NCBI RefSeq assembly: GCF_018130465.1
Contig: NZ_JAFCKJ010000005.1
Coordinates: 1 to 64,000 of the forward strand
Length of the DNA stretch: 64,000 bases
Origin: Bradyrhizobium canariense
GTDB lineage: Bacteria > Pseudomonadota > Alphaproteobacteria > Rhizobiales > Xanthobacteraceae
Direction of reading: 5' to 3'
Shown piece after piece: positions 51,869 to 59,961 of this stretch (position 1 is the first letter of the stretch; each line of letters starts with the position of its first letter). The notes beneath the pieces were generated by a model. The model was not told where the DNA came from. It saw only the letters and a list, made by a program, of their open reading frames with translations, and did not search any database. Made by a program: the position numbers and the translations under genes.

Positions 51869-53092
51869 ATGTCCGACGTCAGCCAGCCCGCCGCCCATCC
51901 GCCCGTGACCGACTGGGTCCATGATTTCGACCACACCGATCCGCAATGGACGGAAGATCCCTTCCCGATCTGGGACGAGCTGCGCGCCGCAGGCCCGGTC
52001 GTGCACACCGAACGTTTTCTCGGCTGTTACATGCCGACAACCTATGAGGCCGTACGCGAAATCGCCAACGACAGCGAGCATTTCTCCTCACGTCGCATCA
52101 TCGTCCGTGACGTTCGGCCTGAGATCACCAGCAAAAACGCCGCCCCGCCGATCACGTCCGATCCGCCGGTGCATAAGCCGGCGAAGCAATTGCTGCTGCC
52201 GCCGTTCACGCCGGACGCGATGAAGAAGCTCGAGCCGCGGGTGCGCGCGATCTGCAACGAGTTGATCGACGGCTTCATCACTGAAGACCGACTGGACGCG
52301 GCAGAGCGCTACACCAAGCACATTCCGGTTCGCGCGATCGCCCATATGCTCGGCATCCCCGAGGCAGACAGCGATCTCTTCATCCGCTGGATCCACATGA
52401 TCCTCGAACTTGGCATCAAGGACGAAAACACGTTGCTCCAGGCCGTGCACGAGATGAGCGCCTATTTCAGCGCCCACATCGAGGCGCGCAAGAACAAGCC
52501 GACCGACGACCTCATTTCCTACCTGATGAATGCCCGGGACAAGGAAGGTAACCCGCTCGAGGATTCGCATGTGCTGGGCTCGCTGCGCCTGCTCCTGATC
52601 GCCGGCATCGACACCACCTGGAGCGCGATCGGCTCCTCGCTCTGGCACCTCGCCCGGACGCCCGCCGACCGCGAGCGCCTGATTGCCGAGCCCGGGCTGA
52701 TCCCGACCGCGGTGGAGGAGTTGCTGCGCGCCTATTCGCCGGTGACGATGGCGCGTGAGGTGGTCAAGGAGACCACGGTCTCGGGCTGCCCGGTCAAGGC
52801 GGGCAACATGGTGCTGCTGTCCTTCCCGGCCGCCAACCGTGATCCAAAAATGTTTCCGGATGCTGACAAGGTCGTGATTGACCGCCGCGAGAACCGCCAC
52901 GCCGCCTTCGGCCTCGGCATCCACCGCTGCGTCGGCTCGAACCTTGCGCGCATGGAGATGCAGGTTGCGCTGGAGGAATGGCTGAAGCGAATTCCGGACT
53001 TCGCCCTCGATCCGGCAGGCACGGTGACCTGGTCACAGGGAACCGTCAGAGGCCCCCGCCAGTTGCCATTTTTGCTTGGAAAGGCGATGTAG
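51869..53092 (+). CDS. Cytochrome P450 monooxygenase
   Basis: A 407-residue soluble bacterial class I P450. The I-helix oxygen-binding motif AGIDTT is at 245-250, ExxR at Glu284-Arg287, and the heme loop AFGLGIHRCVG with ligand Cys354. It would hydroxylate or demethylate an organic substrate using electrons from the preceding ferredoxin. Its CYP family cannot be assigned from sequence memory. The ATG at 51869 gives the usual length. It is followed 33 bases later by the MHS transporter gene, suggesting import of the substrate, and lies under the TetR-flanked promoter. Confidence 0.93.
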   Translation: MSDVSQPAAHPPVTDWVHDFDHTDPQWTEDPFPIWDELRAAGPVVHTERFLGCYMPTTYEAVREIANDSEHFSSRRIIVRDVRPEITSKNAAPPITSDPPVHKPAKQLLLPPFTPDAMKKLEPRVRAICNELIDGFITEDRLDAAERYTKHIPVRAIAHMLGIPEADSDLFIRWIHMILELGIKDENTLLQAVHEMSAYFSAHIEARKNKPTDDLISYLMNARDKEGNPLEDSHVLGSLRLLLIAGIDTTWSAIGSSLWHLARTPADRERLIAEPGLIPTAVEELLRAYSPVTMAREVVKETTVSGCPVKAGNMVLLSFPAANRDPKMFPDADKVVIDRRENRHAAFGLGIHRCVGSNLARMEMQVALEEWLKRIPDFALDPAGTVTWSQGTVRGPRQLPFLLGKAM

Positions 53093-53125
53093 ACCTCTCC
53101 AAACAGCGATACGGAGAGGCCGGAC

Positions 53126-54448
53126 GTGACTGAGCAAATAACCCAACCGGCCTCCGACCACATTGACATCGCCGACGCCAAGCGCCGGATCAAGGCGATC
53201 TTCATCGGCTCGATCGGCAATCTCGTCGAGTGGTACGACTTCTACGCCTACACCGCGTTTGCGCTCTATTTCGCTCCCGCCTTCTTTCCCGGCAACGACC
53301 CTGTCGTCCAGCAATTGAATGTGGCCGTCGTATTCGCGGCGACCTTCCTGATGCGGCCCTTAGGCGGCTGGCTGTTCGGCTATATCGCCGATCATTACGG
53401 GCGGCGCATCTCGCTGACGCTGTCGGTGGTCTTCATGTGCTTCGGCTCGCTGATCATCGCGTTGACGCCGACCTACGCCACGATCGGCTTCGCCGCGCCG
53501 GTGATCCTGGCGCTCGCCCGCGTCATCGAAGGCTTGAGTCTCGGCGGCGAATACGGTGCCAGCGCCACCTACCTCAGCGAGGTCGCCGACCCCAAGCACC
53601 GCGGCTTCTATTCGAGTTTCCAATACGTCACCCTGATCGGCGGCCAGCTCACCGCGATCATCGTGCTGCTGCTTCTGCAAAAAGTCTTCCTGACGCCGGA
53701 GGAATTGAGAGCCTGGGGCTGGCGCATCCCGTTTGCGATCGGTGCGGCGCTGGCGATCTTTGCCGCGGTGATGCGGCGCGGCCTGCACGAGACCGAAGCC
53801 TTCGAGGAAGCCAAGAAGCTGGTGAAGCCGACCGGCTCGCTCACCAACCTGCTGCGCTATCCCCGCGAGCTGCTCCTGGTCGTCGGCCTGACCGCGGGCG
53901 GCACTGCGGCGTTCTACACCTTCACCACCTACATGCAGACCTTCGTCAAGCTCTCGGTGGGGTTGACCGAGGACCAGACCACATTCGTGATCTTCGGCAC
54001 GCTGATCTTCGCGACCATCCTGCAGCCGATCTATGGCGCCATCTCCGACAAGATCGGCCGCAAGCCGCTGCTGATCTTCTTCGGCGTCGCCGGCACGCTC
54101 GCAACCGTGCCGCTGCTGATGACGCTGAAGGAGACCAAGTCGCCCTTCATCGCGTTTATCCTGATCTGCGCTGCCTGGCTGTTCGTCGCCGGGTACACCT
54201 CGATCAACGCCGTGGTGAAGGCCGAGCTGTTCCCGACCAATGTCCGCGCCCTCGGCGTAGGCCTGCCCTATGCGATCACCGTCTCGGTCTTCGGCGGCAC
54301 GGCGCCGGCGATGGCGCTCTATTTCAAGAGCATCGGGCATGAGGAGTGGTTCTACTACTATCTCGCTGGTATCATCTGCCTGTCGCTGATCATCTATTCC
54401 ACCATGCGCGACACCAAGCACGCCTCCGCGATGCACCGCCACGAGTAG
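53126..54448 (+). CDS. MHS-family MFS transporter (KgtP/ProP-like, GTG start)
   Basis: A 440-residue 12-helix symporter of the metabolite:H+ symporter group. IGSIGNLVEWYDFYAYTAFALYFAPAFFP at the N terminus, the loop 2-3 motif GWLFGYIADHYGRRISLT, FLMRPLGGW and VIEGLSLGGEYGASATYLSE are family hallmarks. Members import 2-oxoglutarate, betaine, proline, shikimate or aromatic acids. The start is GTG at 53126 with GGAGAGG upstream. It lies between the P450 gene and the molybdopterin oxidoreductase gene (3-base gap to the latter). The substrate is probably an acid used by the P450. Confidence 0.9.
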   Translation: MTEQITQPASDHIDIADAKRRIKAIFIGSIGNLVEWYDFYAYTAFALYFAPAFFPGNDPVVQQLNVAVVFAATFLMRPLGGWLFGYIADHYGRRISLTLSVVFMCFGSLIIALTPTYATIGFAAPVILALARVIEGLSLGGEYGASATYLSEVADPKHRGFYSSFQYVTLIGGQLTAIIVLLLLQKVFLTPEELRAWGWRIPFAIGAALAIFAAVMRRGLHETEAFEEAKKLVKPTGSLTNLLRYPRELLLVVGLTAGGTAAFYTFTTYMQTFVKLSVGLTEDQTTFVIFGTLIFATILQPIYGAISDKIGRKPLLIFFGVAGTLATVPLLMTLKETKSPFIAFILICAAWLFVAGYTSINAVVKAELFPTNVRALGVGLPYAITVSVFGGTAPAMALYFKSIGHEEWFYYYLAGIICLSLIIYSTMRDTKHASAMHRHE

Positions 54449-54451
54449 CTC

Positions 54452-55111
54452 ATGGCCGACGAGACGCCATCCGACAGCAAGCTGACGCGCACCAAGGAAA
54501 AATGGGCGCGCGAGGGCCGCTTTTTGACCGGCAAGATCACGCGCCCGGAAGATCAGCGCCTGCCGCCCGGCCAGCATCTGACAAACGACTGGCCGGTGCT
54601 CGATCTCGGGGTTGTGCCGCCGGTGTCGCGCGAGCACTGGCGGCTCGACGTCTACGGCGCGATCGAGAACCCCGTATTCTGGACCTTTGCCGAGTTCGCC
54701 GCCCAGAAGCAGGCGCAGTTCACCTCGGACATCCACTGCGTCACCACCTGGTCGCGCTACGACAATGAATGGGAGGGGCTCGCCACGCGCGAGCTGCTCG
54801 CGGCCTGCCAGCCGCGCGAGGACGCGCGCTTCGTCGTGCTGCATTCCCATGACGGCTACACCACCAACCTCGCGCTGGACGACTTTGCCGCCGAGGACGC
54901 ATTGCTCGCCCATAGCTGGTCCGGTGAGCCACTGTCGGACGAACATGGCGGCCCGGTGCGACTGGTCGTGCCGCATCTGTATTTCTGGAAGAGCGCCAAA
55001 TGGCTCCAGGCCATCGAATTCCTGACCGAGGACGCGCCGGGCTTCTGGGAAGTCCGCGGCTATCATAATCGCGGCGATCCCTGGGCAGAGCAGCGCTATT
55101 CGGGCGATTAG
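54452..55111 (+). CDS. Sulfite-oxidase-fold molybdopterin oxidoreductase (SUOX-like, cytoplasmic)
   Basis: A 219-residue oxidoreductase with the molybdopterin-binding fold of sulfite oxidase and MsrP/YedY. The Mo-ligand Cys96 lies in SDIHCVTTWSRYDNEWEG, and the conserved LRLVVPHLYFWKSAKWLQAIEF-like block (residues 170-190) is clear. It has no signal peptide or Tat motif, unlike YedY/MsrP, so it acts in the cytoplasm. Relatives are annotated only as sulfite oxidase-like; no reaction is established. It follows the transporter by 3 bases and precedes the hydrolase/OsmC gene by 26, so all are one transcript. Confidence 0.87.
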   Translation: MADETPSDSKLTRTKEKWAREGRFLTGKITRPEDQRLPPGQHLTNDWPVLDLGVVPPVSREHWRLDVYGAIENPVFWTFAEFAAQKQAQFTSDIHCVTTWSRYDNEWEGLATRELLAACQPREDARFVVLHSHDGYTTNLALDDFAAEDALLAHSWSGEPLSDEHGGPVRLVVPHLYFWKSAKWLQAIEFLTEDAPGFWEVRGYHNRGDPWAEQRYSGD

Positions 55112-55137
55112 GTTCAAGCAAGGACGGAGCGAAGCCC

Positions 55138-56361
55138 ATGCCGACAGAGCGCTTTCAATTCACGGGCGAAGGCGGCCATCAACTTTCGGCCGCGCTGGAG
55201 CTACCCGATGGCGAGCCCGCGGTCATCGCGCTGTTCGCGCATTGCTTCACCTGCGGCAAGGACACGCTGGCCGCCAAGCGCATCTCGGTCGCGCTCGCCG
55301 CCAGGGGCATCGCAGTGCTGCGTTTCGATTTCACCGGGCTCGGCTCCAGCGAGGGGGATTTCGCCAATTCGACGTTTTCGTCCAACGTTGCCGATCTCGT
55401 GCGCGCGGCCGATCATCTGCGCGCCACGCGCACGGCGCCGTCGATCCTGATCGGTCACAGCCTCGGCGGCGCCGCGATCCTCGCCGCAGCCGGACATATC
55501 CCGGAGGCCAGGGCGGTTGCGACCATCGCGGCACCATCCGATCCCGCCCACGTCACTGGCCTGTTCAAAGAGCATATCGACGACATTCGCACGCAAGGTG
55601 AGGTCGAAGTCTCGCTTGCGGGACGCCCGTTCCGGATCAAGCGCGAATTCCTCGACGACATCGCCGAGCACGAGCTGATGAAAGACATCACCGGCCTGCA
55701 CAAGGCGCTGTTGGTCATGCATTCTCCGCTCGACGATACCGTCGGCATCGACAATGCGACGAAGCTTTTCGTGGCGGCGAAGCACCCCAAGAGCTTCGTC
55801 TCGCTCGACCATGCCGATCATCTCCTGACCAAGCCGGCCGACGCGCTCTACGCGGCCGAAATGATCGCGGCCTGGGCGAGCCGGTACATCGACCCAGCCA
55901 AATCTGCGAAGGCCATGGATCTCCCTGAGGCGCCGCGCCAGGTCGTGGTGCAGGAGACCCGCAAGAGCAAGTTCAACCAGACCATCTCCGTCGGTCCGCA
56001 TCGCCTGATCGCGGACGAGCCGGTCGCCGCCGGCGGCGAGGATGCCGGCCCTGGTCCCTATGATCTTCTGCTTGCCGGTCTCGGTGCCTGCACCTCCATG
56101 ACCATGCGCCTCTATGCCGACCGCAAGTCGCTGCCGCTCGATCGTGTCACCGTCACGCTGAAGCATTCCAAGATCTACGCAAAAGACTGCGCGGAGTGCG
56201 AGACGCGCGATGGCATGCTCGACCAGATCGAGCGTGACATCGCGATGGACGGCGCACTCGATGCCGAGCAGCGCAAGAAATTGATGGAGATCGCCGACAA
56301 GTGCCCGGTGCACCGGACGCTGACCTCGGAAATCCGCATCGTGACGAAGGCTGTGGACTAG
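55138..56361 (+). CDS. Bifunctional alpha/beta hydrolase - OsmC/Ohr-family protein
   Basis: A 407-residue fusion. Residues 1-250 are an alpha/beta hydrolase: nucleophile Ser108 in LIGHSLGGAA, likely acid in SPLDD (about 199-200), His in DHADHLL (226-228). Residues 265-407 are an OsmC domain with the peroxidatic Cys318 in GLGACTSMTMRLY and resolving Cys389 in KCPVHRTL. OsmC proteins reduce organic hydroperoxides. The linked activities suggest an ester or lactone hydrolase plus peroxide protection, but the joint substrate is unknown. This fusion occurs in a number of proteobacteria. Last gene of the P450 run; the G repeat follows. Confidence 0.9.
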   Translation: MPTERFQFTGEGGHQLSAALELPDGEPAVIALFAHCFTCGKDTLAAKRISVALAARGIAVLRFDFTGLGSSEGDFANSTFSSNVADLVRAADHLRATRTAPSILIGHSLGGAAILAAAGHIPEARAVATIAAPSDPAHVTGLFKEHIDDIRTQGEVEVSLAGRPFRIKREFLDDIAEHELMKDITGLHKALLVMHSPLDDTVGIDNATKLFVAAKHPKSFVSLDHADHLLTKPADALYAAEMIAAWASRYIDPAKSAKAMDLPEAPRQVVVQETRKSKFNQTISVGPHRLIADEPVAAGGEDAGPGPYDLLLAGLGACTSMTMRLYADRKSLPLDRVTVTLKHSKIYAKDCAECETRDGMLDQIERDIAMDGALDAEQRKKLMEIADKCPVHRTLTSEIRIVTKAVD

Positions 56362-56371
56362 CGCGCTTGCG

Positions 56372-56478
56372 CTAGAGCATTATCGGTTCTGATTGAATCA
56401 AAACCGAAGCTCTAGATTCCTGTTTTGACGCGTTTTCTTAACGCGAACCGGCATCCACTTCGCTCGAAAACGCTCTAG
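56372..56478. repeat. Family G palindromic element, overlapping the MocR stop codon
   Basis: CTAGAGCATTATCGGTTCTG ... AAGCTCTAG followed by a mirrored tail ending CGAAAACGCTCTAG; contains the ACGCGTTTTCTTAACGCGAACCGG core that I recall as widely dispersed in Rhizobiales. The TAG stop of the MocR gene (56475-56477 on the minus strand) is part of its outer arm. Confidence 0.85.
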
Positions 56479-57923
56479 AAGCACGACGCCATCGTCCGCA
56501 CCGCCGCGGTGATCTCGCTTTCGCGCCAGGCCGCGAAGCCGAGCAGCAGGCCGTGATCGCAGGGACGGCCGAGCGCAAGGCTGGACAAAGCCCGCGTTTC
56601 AACCCCTGCGGCGACCAGCCGTTTGACCGACGCCTGATCGGCGCGACCGCGCTTGAGGCGGGCGACGAGCTGGATGCCGCCCGGGGGCACTTCGACCGAG
56701 AGAGCCTCGCCGAGATGACGCTCGAGTCCCTCGACGAGGTGATCGCGGCGGGCGTGATAGATCCGGCGCATCCGGCGCAGATGCGCCAGGAAATGCCCGT
56801 CGGCGATGAACTCGGCCAGCGCGTCCTGGATGTGGCTCGCGGCGATCAGTCCGATGTGCCGCTGTGCGATCTCGAGGATGTTGACCAGTGCCGGCGGAAC
56901 GACGAGATAGCCGAGCCGGATGTCCGAGGTCATGGCCTTGGAGAACGTGCCGACATAGAACACGCGACCATGGGCATCGAGCCCCTGCAAGGCCGGCACC
57001 GGCCGGCTGTCATAGTGGAATTCGCCGTCGTAATCGTCCTCCACGATCCAGGTCTTGCCTGGCCTGCTCAGGCCAAGAAATTCGGTGCGGCGCGAGAGTG
57101 ACATCAGGCGGCCGGTCGGGTGCTGGTGCGACGGCGTCATGAAGATCAATTTCGGGGCTGCCAGTCCCGGAATCCGCTGCATGCCCTGCTCGTCCAACCT
57201 CATCCCGATCACGTGCGCACCGGACGCGCGGAAGGCGGCCGCGGCGCCGGGATAACCGGGATCCTCGACCCAGACGTCGTCGCCGGGCGTGATGACGGCG
57301 GCCGCAATCAAGGTCAGCGCAGCCTGCGCGCTCGGCAGAATCAGGATCTGATCCGCCGTCGCGCGCACGCCCCTGCTGGTCGCGAGATAATGCGCCAGCG
57401 CCTCGCGCAGGCGCGTCCGGTTGACTGGTCCGAGCTCCCGCTTGGCCGCGCGCACGGCGCTGCGGCGCAGGCAGCGCGCCCAGACCTCGTTCGGAAATTC
57501 CCTGAAATCGCCGTGCCCGGGACGCAAGGGTCTCAGTCGCGCCTGATAGGACATCGGCCAGTCGGTCTGTGTGAGGCTCGCAGCCCAGGGTGACAGCCGC
57601 GGCTTGCCGGGGCGCATGCGAGATGCCACGGCGCCCGCGTCTTCGACGCGCCCGCTGCCGTCGACCGTGACCATCGGACGGCGGCCGTGCGAGGCCTCGA
57701 TATATCCCTCGGCGGCAAGCTGCTCGAACGCATAGGTGACGGTGTTGCGCGAGACGCCGAGATCGCTCGCAAGCCGGCGGCTCGACGGCAGCGTGCGGCC
57801 TTTGCCGAGACGGCCGGTCGCGATCAAGCTCCTGAGCTGGCTCGTCAGCTGAGCCGCCAGCCCCTCCTCGTCGGCGCGCTTCAGGTCGATCAGGGCGGGG
57901 ATCATGCTCTCCGAAACTGGCAC
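56475..57923 (-). CDS. MocR-type GntR regulator / aminotransferase-like protein
   Basis: A 482-residue MocR/GabR-family regulator. A GntR winged helix-turn-helix at 20-85 (LTSQLRSLIATGRLGKGRTLPSSRRLASDLGVSRNTVTYAFEQLAAEGYIEA) is joined to a fold-type I aminotransferase-like domain; the PLP Lys is Lys329 in GTFSKAMTSDIRLG and the pyridine-N Asp is in WIVEDDYDGEF. Such proteins sense PLP or amino-acid external aldimines. A GTG start at 57923 with AAAGGAATAAG is preferred to an ATG six codons in. It is divergent from a DMT exporter, a frequent MocR target. Its stop is supplied by repeat G. Confidence 0.9.
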   Translation of the reverse strand: MPVSESMIPALIDLKRADEEGLAAQLTSQLRSLIATGRLGKGRTLPSSRRLASDLGVSRNTVTYAFEQLAAEGYIEASHGRRPMVTVDGSGRVEDAGAVASRMRPGKPRLSPWAASLTQTDWPMSYQARLRPLRPGHGDFREFPNEVWARCLRRSAVRAAKRELGPVNRTRLREALAHYLATSRGVRATADQILILPSAQAALTLIAAAVITPGDDVWVEDPGYPGAAAAFRASGAHVIGMRLDEQGMQRIPGLAAPKLIFMTPSHQHPTGRLMSLSRRTEFLGLSRPGKTWIVEDDYDGEFHYDSRPVPALQGLDAHGRVFYVGTFSKAMTSDIRLGYLVVPPALVNILEIAQRHIGLIAASHIQDALAEFIADGHFLAHLRRMRRIYHARRDHLVEGLERHLGEALSVEVPPGGIQLVARLKRGRADQASVKRLVAAGVETRALSSLALGRPCDHGLLLGFAAWRESEITAAVRTMASCF

Positions 57924-57960
57924 CTTATTCCTTTCAGATCTGGCACTTTTTCAGGTGCCA
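57918..57960. promoter_or_regulatory. Three TGGCAC elements between mocR-type gene and DMT exporter
   Basis: TGGCAC at 57918-57923 and 57941-57946 in direct orientation, and GTGCCA at 57955-57960 inverted. Direct repeats spaced 23 bases plus an inverted half-site match the site layout known for MocR/GabR-type regulators. Confidence 0.5.
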
Positions 57961-58006
57961 ATCGGGATGCTATCCGCTGGACTGGACTGCTTCAAGGACC
58001 TCCGAG

Positions 58007-58922
58007 ATGAACTCCCTGTCACCCCGCGCGGCCATTGGCCTGTTCCTCATCGTCGTGCTGGCCTGGGGCGTGAACTGGTCGGTGACGAAGCAGCTCGTCC
58101 AGTTCCTTCCGCCCCTGTGGACTTCGGCGATCCGGAGCTGGATCGCGCTGGCTGGATTGTTCGTGATCCTCGGACCGAGCAACAATCTGGTGATCCCGGA
58201 GCGGCGCGACATTCCTGTGGTCCTGAGTGTGGCGCTGCTGCACATGACGGTGTTCTCGGTCCTGGTCGCGGCTGGTGTGCGCTTCTTGCCCGCGAGCAAG
58301 GCCATCGTGCTCGGCTACACCACGCCGCTCTGGGTCGCGCTCGCTGCCCCCCCTGCTGGGGAAGGACACCCTAACGGCGCCGAAACTCGCCGGCGCGCTG
58401 CTGGGGCTGATCGGCCTCGTCGTCATCCTGAACCCGACCTCGATTGACTGGGCCAATACAAACGTCGTGCTCGGCGCCGGCATGGTGATCCTGGCCGCGA
58501 TCTCCTGGGCCGCGAACATCATCTATATCCGGGCGCATCGCTGGATTGCGTCCCCGCTCCAGCTCCTGATCTGGCAGGTGCTCGTCGCAACGATCGTGCT
58601 AACAGGTTCGGCGGTGGTCACGGATGGCCTGCCGCACGCGGAATGGTCGTGGAGACTCGTGCTGCTCTTCCTGTATTCCGGCCTGATCGGGACAGCGCTG
58701 GCCTATTGGGCGATGTCGATGGTCAACAAGAGCATCTCGGCGCTGACGACGTCGCTTGGCACCACCGCGACGCCGCTGGTCGGCATCGCCAGCGCGGCGA
58801 TCCTGCTGGGTGAGCCCATCGACATGAGCCTTGCCGTAGCGGCCGGACTGATCGTCGCCGGCATCGGCCTTGCGACGTTGGGCGACCGGCTGCTGCGCCG
58901 TCAGGCCACCGCGAGCGGCTGA
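58007..58922 (+). pseudogene. DMT/EamA-family exporter broken by a frameshift
   Basis: Two overlapping frames together give one ten-helix EamA drug/metabolite exporter of about 305 residues: MNSLSPRAAIGLFLIVVLAW ... LGYTTPLWVAL in the first frame and PPLLGKDTLTAPKLAGALLG ... LATLGDRLLRR in the second. The break is at the seven-C run 58347-58353; removing one C restores the reading frame at ALAAPLLGKD. The ATG at 58007 has AAGGACC upstream. It is divergent from the MocR gene. This may be a real inactivation, phase variation at the C run, or a sequencing error. Its 3' end overlaps the YeeE gene by 22 bases on the opposite strand. Confidence 0.8.
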
Positions 58923-59959
58923 ACGCGCAAGCTTCCGCGCAGGCCCGCCGTCGTGCCGAGCAGGATGCCGGCGAGCGCAACGAACGAGCCGAGCGCGAGC
59001 GTCGACACGCCGGTGAGCCCCTGCCCGATCGAACAGCCGAACGCCATCACGCCGCCGATGCCCATCAGCGCGGCGCCACCGGCCGAGCGCAGCATGTGGT
59101 TTGGCGAGGAATAGCCTTCGAGATGGAAACGGCCCGTAGCAAGCGCGGTGACCAGACTGCCAGCGAAGACGCCGGCAACCGTCGCGATGCCGAAATTCAG
59201 CGTCAGACCGGTCGAGAGCATGGCGTATTGCAGGCTGTCCGCGATCGGCGCGATGAAGGTGAGCGAGGTCACCGGGACAGGGTTGAAGTCATCCGCGCCG
59301 AGATAGCCCGTGACGAACCAGCCGCCGGCGACGAGGAGACCGACGATGACACCGGCTGCGATCTGGCCGGGCGAACGCCGGAACGCCGGGTGCGCGAAAG
59401 CAAACAGGATCAGCACAACGACGATGAGAGCAGCAGCCATCGCACGCGAAACCGCTTCAGCCGGACCGAACATGGCCAACAGTGACGGCAGCGAATTCAC
59501 GTTGACCGTGGTTTGCGAGGCCTGGACCAGCGCGATGCGCGCCGGCGCGATCAGGCCCTTGAGCGTCATCTGCGCGGCGATGGCGAGCACGACCACCACG
59601 ACGAAGGAGCGGAGATTGCCGCGACCGAGCAGCACCAGCGCGCGCGAACCGCAGCCGTTGGACAGCACCATGCCGTATCCGAACAGAAGTCCGCCGAGAA
59701 ACAGCACCGGCACCGAAAAGGACTGCTGCAGATAGATCGACTTGCCGAGATCGACCATGCCGTTGCCGGCGAGGAATTGGCTCGCTGCGGTCGCAACCGC
59801 GATCGCCAACGCATAGGTTCGTACCAACCGGCCATCCCCCTTCGACAGCCAGCCGCGCATGCTGCTCATCAGGCAGAAGCCGCTGAGCAGTCCGACGGCG
59901 CCGTAGACCAGGCCAATGACGAGGCCGGCGAGGATGACGGGTTGGGTGGACGACTCCAT
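58901..59959 (-). CDS. YeeE/YedE-family membrane protein (thiosulfate/sulfur transporter type)
   Basis: A 352-residue inner-membrane protein with two related halves of about four to five helices. The conserved Cys-containing motifs are GLLSGFCLMSSMR (Cys29), VLSNGCGSRALVLLGRGN (Cys103) and MAFGCSIGQGLTGVSTL near the C terminus. In characterised TsuA members such cysteines pass thiosulfate through the membrane. The ATG at 59959 lies 2 bases after the MDR gene stop, suggesting coupled expression. No sulfurtransferase gene such as yeeD/tusA is adjacent. Function in sulfur uptake is inferred from the family. Confidence 0.88.
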   Translation of the reverse strand: MESSTQPVILAGLVIGLVYGAVGLLSGFCLMSSMRGWLSKGDGRLVRTYALAIAVATAASQFLAGNGMVDLGKSIYLQQSFSVPVLFLGGLLFGYGMVLSNGCGSRALVLLGRGNLRSFVVVVVLAIAAQMTLKGLIAPARIALVQASQTTVNVNSLPSLLAMFGPAEAVSRAMAAALIVVVLILFAFAHPAFRRSPGQIAAGVIVGLLVAGGWFVTGYLGADDFNPVPVTSLTFIAPIADSLQYAMLSTGLTLNFGIATVAGVFAGSLVTALATGRFHLEGYSSPNHMLRSAGGAALMGIGGVMAFGCSIGQGLTGVSTLALGSFVALAGILLGTTAGLRGSLRVQPLAVA

Positions 59960-59961
59960 GA

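Noticed and set aside
53360-55117. A 585-codon open frame on the minus strand
   Set aside because: It is antisense to the MHS transporter and SUOX-like genes; composition is that of a shadow frame.
58007-58447. A separate short 146-residue membrane protein
   Set aside because: It is the first half of an EamA exporter whose second half continues in the next frame; the shared break at a C run explains both.
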